Shown in pieces: positions 4,995 to 6,500 of a stretch of DNA of 6,500 nucleotides. The translations under genes were made by a program, and so were the position numbers. Source of the stretch: an uncultured Bacteroidales bacterium. GTDB lineage: Bacteria; Bacteroidota; Bacteroidia; Bacteroidales; ML635J-15. The notes under the pieces were generated by a model. The model saw only the letters and a list, made by a program, of their open reading frames with translations. It had not been told where the DNA came from and did not search any database. Location of the stretch: assembly GCA_905233405.1 (NCBI GenBank), contig CAJOEG010000136.1, positions 1-6,500 of the forward strand. The letters are read 5' to 3'. How positions within the stretch are numbered: the first letter of the stretch is position 1; every line of letters begins with the position of its first letter.

Positions 4995-6389
4995 ATGATA
5001 GGGAATGATAAGGTAAATAAAAAGGCATTAATGATTTTTTGCAAAAAGAAAATCCTTTTTCTTATCTTATTATCAATAAGATGTTTCTTAAATTCCGACC
5101 TTTGCTTCGCCCAGCAATACCCGTTTCAAGATACAACCCTTGACATTGAAACCCGCGTCAACGACCTTATCGGACGGCTTAGCATTGACGAAAAACTTTC
5201 GCTTCTTGAACATCAAAATCCAGCAATCCCGCGCCTCGGATTGAAACCCTACAGTTGGTGGAATGAAGCCTTGCACGGTGTTGGTCGCAACGGAACAGCA
5301 ACTGTATGGCCAATGCCGATAGCGTTAGCGGCATCGTTCGACAGCAAAATGGTTGAAAATATATTCTCGCAGGTAGCCGCAGAAGCCTACAAAAAATACA
5401 ACGAATCACAAGCACAAGGTAACTACGGCGATTATGCAGGACTTACATTTTTCACGCCAAACATCAACATTTTCCGCGACCCACGCTGGGGACGTGGTAT
5501 GGAAACATACGGTGAAGACCCTTACCTAACGGCAAAAATGGGTGCTGCCTGCGTCGGCGGACTTCAGCACGGAAGCAACGATAGTTCACTTACTGCCGCA
5601 GCCTGCCTAAAACATTTTGCAGTACATAGCGGTCCCGAAGGCATTCGCCACCAGTTTGATGCAAACATCTCGCAACGTGACCTCTGGACAACCTACCTTC
5701 CTGCGTTTGAATACATTATCAGCAAAAGCGATGTCAAGCAGGTAATGTGCGGCTACAATCGTCTGAACGGAACGCCCTGCTGCACCAACCGCGAACTTCT
5801 GGTCGATATTCTGCGCAACCAATGGAAATACGATGGCATTGTAGTTACCGACTGCTGGGCGTTGAACGACTGTTGGGAACGCGATACAGTGATTCCTCGC
5901 CACAAAACCCACGTCACAGCAGCACTCGCTGCTTCCGATGCCTTTGGTAGCGAAGTTGACCTTGAATGCGGAAGCGGACTGCAGGCACTGAAAACTGCCG
6001 TCGATTCGGGATATATTCCCGAAAGCAAGATTGACGAACATCTGCGGAGAGTTTTGTCGCTGCGAATGGAACTCACAGAATCAAATCCAGATTTCAATTA
6101 TTTACCACAAATCACACCCCACGATGCAGCAGTAGAAACATTCGTCTTGCTAAAAAATGATGGTATTTTACCAATTGACGGAAAACGGATTTTCCTCGCA
6201 GGACCTAATGCCAACGATACTCTTATGCCTCTCGGCAACTATAACGGCACACCGCTTCACACCTCAACAATTTCGGAAGGGCTGAGCCAACGTTTTGCTA
6301 TATCCCAAAATGCCACCGATGCCGACATAATTATATATGCAGGCGGACTAAATCCTCAACTCGAAGGCGAGGAACTGCCTGCTCGATAA
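4995..6389 (+). CDS. Secreted glycoside hydrolase family 3 (beta-xylosidase-like), C-terminally truncated
   Basis: GH3 enzymes remove sugar units from non-reducing ends; this one resembles the beta-xylosidase/Xyl3A group, so xylo-oligosaccharides are the likely substrate class. Seen: a signal peptide ending near CFA-QQYPF; PAIPRLGL and YSWWNEALHGV; NIFRDPRWGRGMETYGEDPYL; the Lys-His pair of CLKHFAVHSG (206-207); MCGYNRLNG; and YDGIVVTDCWA with nucleophile Asp286. The C-terminal domain begins (VLLKNDGILPI, GPNAND, LGNYNGTP) but ends after GGLNPQLEGEELPAR. At 464 residues it is about half the family's usual length, lacking most of GH3_C and any FnIII domain. The loss begins at the loop that in relatives helps supply the acid/base residue, so activity is doubtful. 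A second start, ATG 5031, gives a more typical 27-residue signal (MIFCKKKILFLILL...). Neither start has a Shine-Dalgarno sequence. It lies 12 nt after the regulator. Confidence 0.85.
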   Translation: MIGNDKVNKKALMIFCKKKILFLILLSIRCFLNSDLCFAQQYPFQDTTLDIETRVNDLIGRLSIDEKLSLLEHQNPAIPRLGLKPYSWWNEALHGVGRNGTATVWPMPIALAASFDSKMVENIFSQVAAEAYKKYNESQAQGNYGDYAGLTFFTPNINIFRDPRWGRGMETYGEDPYLTAKMGAACVGGLQHGSNDSSLTAAACLKHFAVHSGPEGIRHQFDANISQRDLWTTYLPAFEYIISKSDVKQVMCGYNRLNGTPCCTNRELLVDILRNQWKYDGIVVTDCWALNDCWERDTVIPRHKTHVTAALAASDAFGSEVDLECGSGLQALKTAVDSGYIPESKIDEHLRRVLSLRMELTESNPDFNYLPQITPHDAAVETFVLLKNDGILPIDGKRIFLAGPNANDTLMPLGNYNGTPLHTSTISEGLSQRFAISQNATDADIIIYAGGLNPQLEGEELPAR

Positions 6390-6440
6390 AGAGGAACAAA
6401 GAGATATTTTCTTAAGTAGCCTTAATAGATGTTGTATTTC

Positions 6441-6471
6441 TTGCTAGTTAGAAAGAAAAGCACTAACTTTG
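6441..6471 (+). promoter_or_regulatory. Bacteroidetes-type promoter facing out of the right edge
   Basis: TAACTTTG (6464-6471) followed by C matches the -7 consensus TAnnTTTGY, and TTG at 6441-6443 lies 20 nt upstream at the expected -33 spacing. Transcription would start near 6478 and run to the right, so a gene or operon should begin just outside the window. The rest of 6390-6500 holds no recognisable gene. Confidence 0.6.
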
Positions 6472-6500
6472 CAGAAAGAATTATATTATAAAGAAAAGAT

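Noticed and set aside
5607..6097. Minus-strand and alternative frames inside the GH3 gene
   Set aside because: They are shadows of a strongly conserved GH3 catalytic domain.

Overview
The window looks like chromosomal DNA of a Bacteroidota (Bacteroidetes) bacterium, most likely Bacteroidales. Four things point that way: TPR / PD40-propeller / CRD / OmpA envelope proteins of the PorE type, starts without Shine-Dalgarno sequences, TAnnTTTG promoter boxes, and a Bacteroidales-style AlbA_2 / HATPase regulator with a TTQK linker. All genes lie on the + strand.

Layout. (1) 2-916: the 3' part of an envelope protein whose start lies off the left edge. It has a PD40 propeller and a CRD-like domain but no OmpA domain. 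(2) 917-1202: a gene-free stretch with octamer and heptamer tandem repeats, a 15-bp direct repeat, an inverted repeat and, at its right end, a promoter. (3) 1203-3259: a full PorE-like gene (signal peptide, TPR, PD40 propeller, CRD, OmpA), split by a frameshift near 1840-1850. Four comparable motifs in the window imply that about 22 nt are missing there. (4) 3260-3374: two back-to-back hairpins, the first a likely terminator. (5) 3375-4982: an AlbA_2 / HATPase / winged-helix regulator interrupted by one in-frame TAA at 3549-3551. Its C-terminus carries six perfect 12-bp TTQK repeats and a 228-bp tandem duplication of the winged helix. (6) 4995-6389: a secreted glycoside hydrolase family 3 protein of the beta-xylosidase type, which ends about halfway through the length usual for the family. 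(7) 6390-6500: no gene, but a good promoter facing out of the window.

Working together: the two PorE-like genes are diverged paralogues, probably periplasmic or outer-membrane-associated proteins. PorE itself anchors the type IX secretion system to peptidoglycan, but whether either copy here does that job cannot be read from sequence alone. The regulator and the GH3 gene are 12 nt apart and may be co-transcribed; a regulatory link is only a guess.

The main surprise is that the three genes after the first each carry a different lesion (frameshift deletion, nonsense codon, 3' truncation). This suggests local gene decay, or assembly or consensus error. I see no CRISPR array, tRNA, rRNA, insertion sequence or convincing new multi-gene system. 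The most unusual structures are the repeat-rich gap at 917-1202 and the repeat-driven C-terminus of the regulator.
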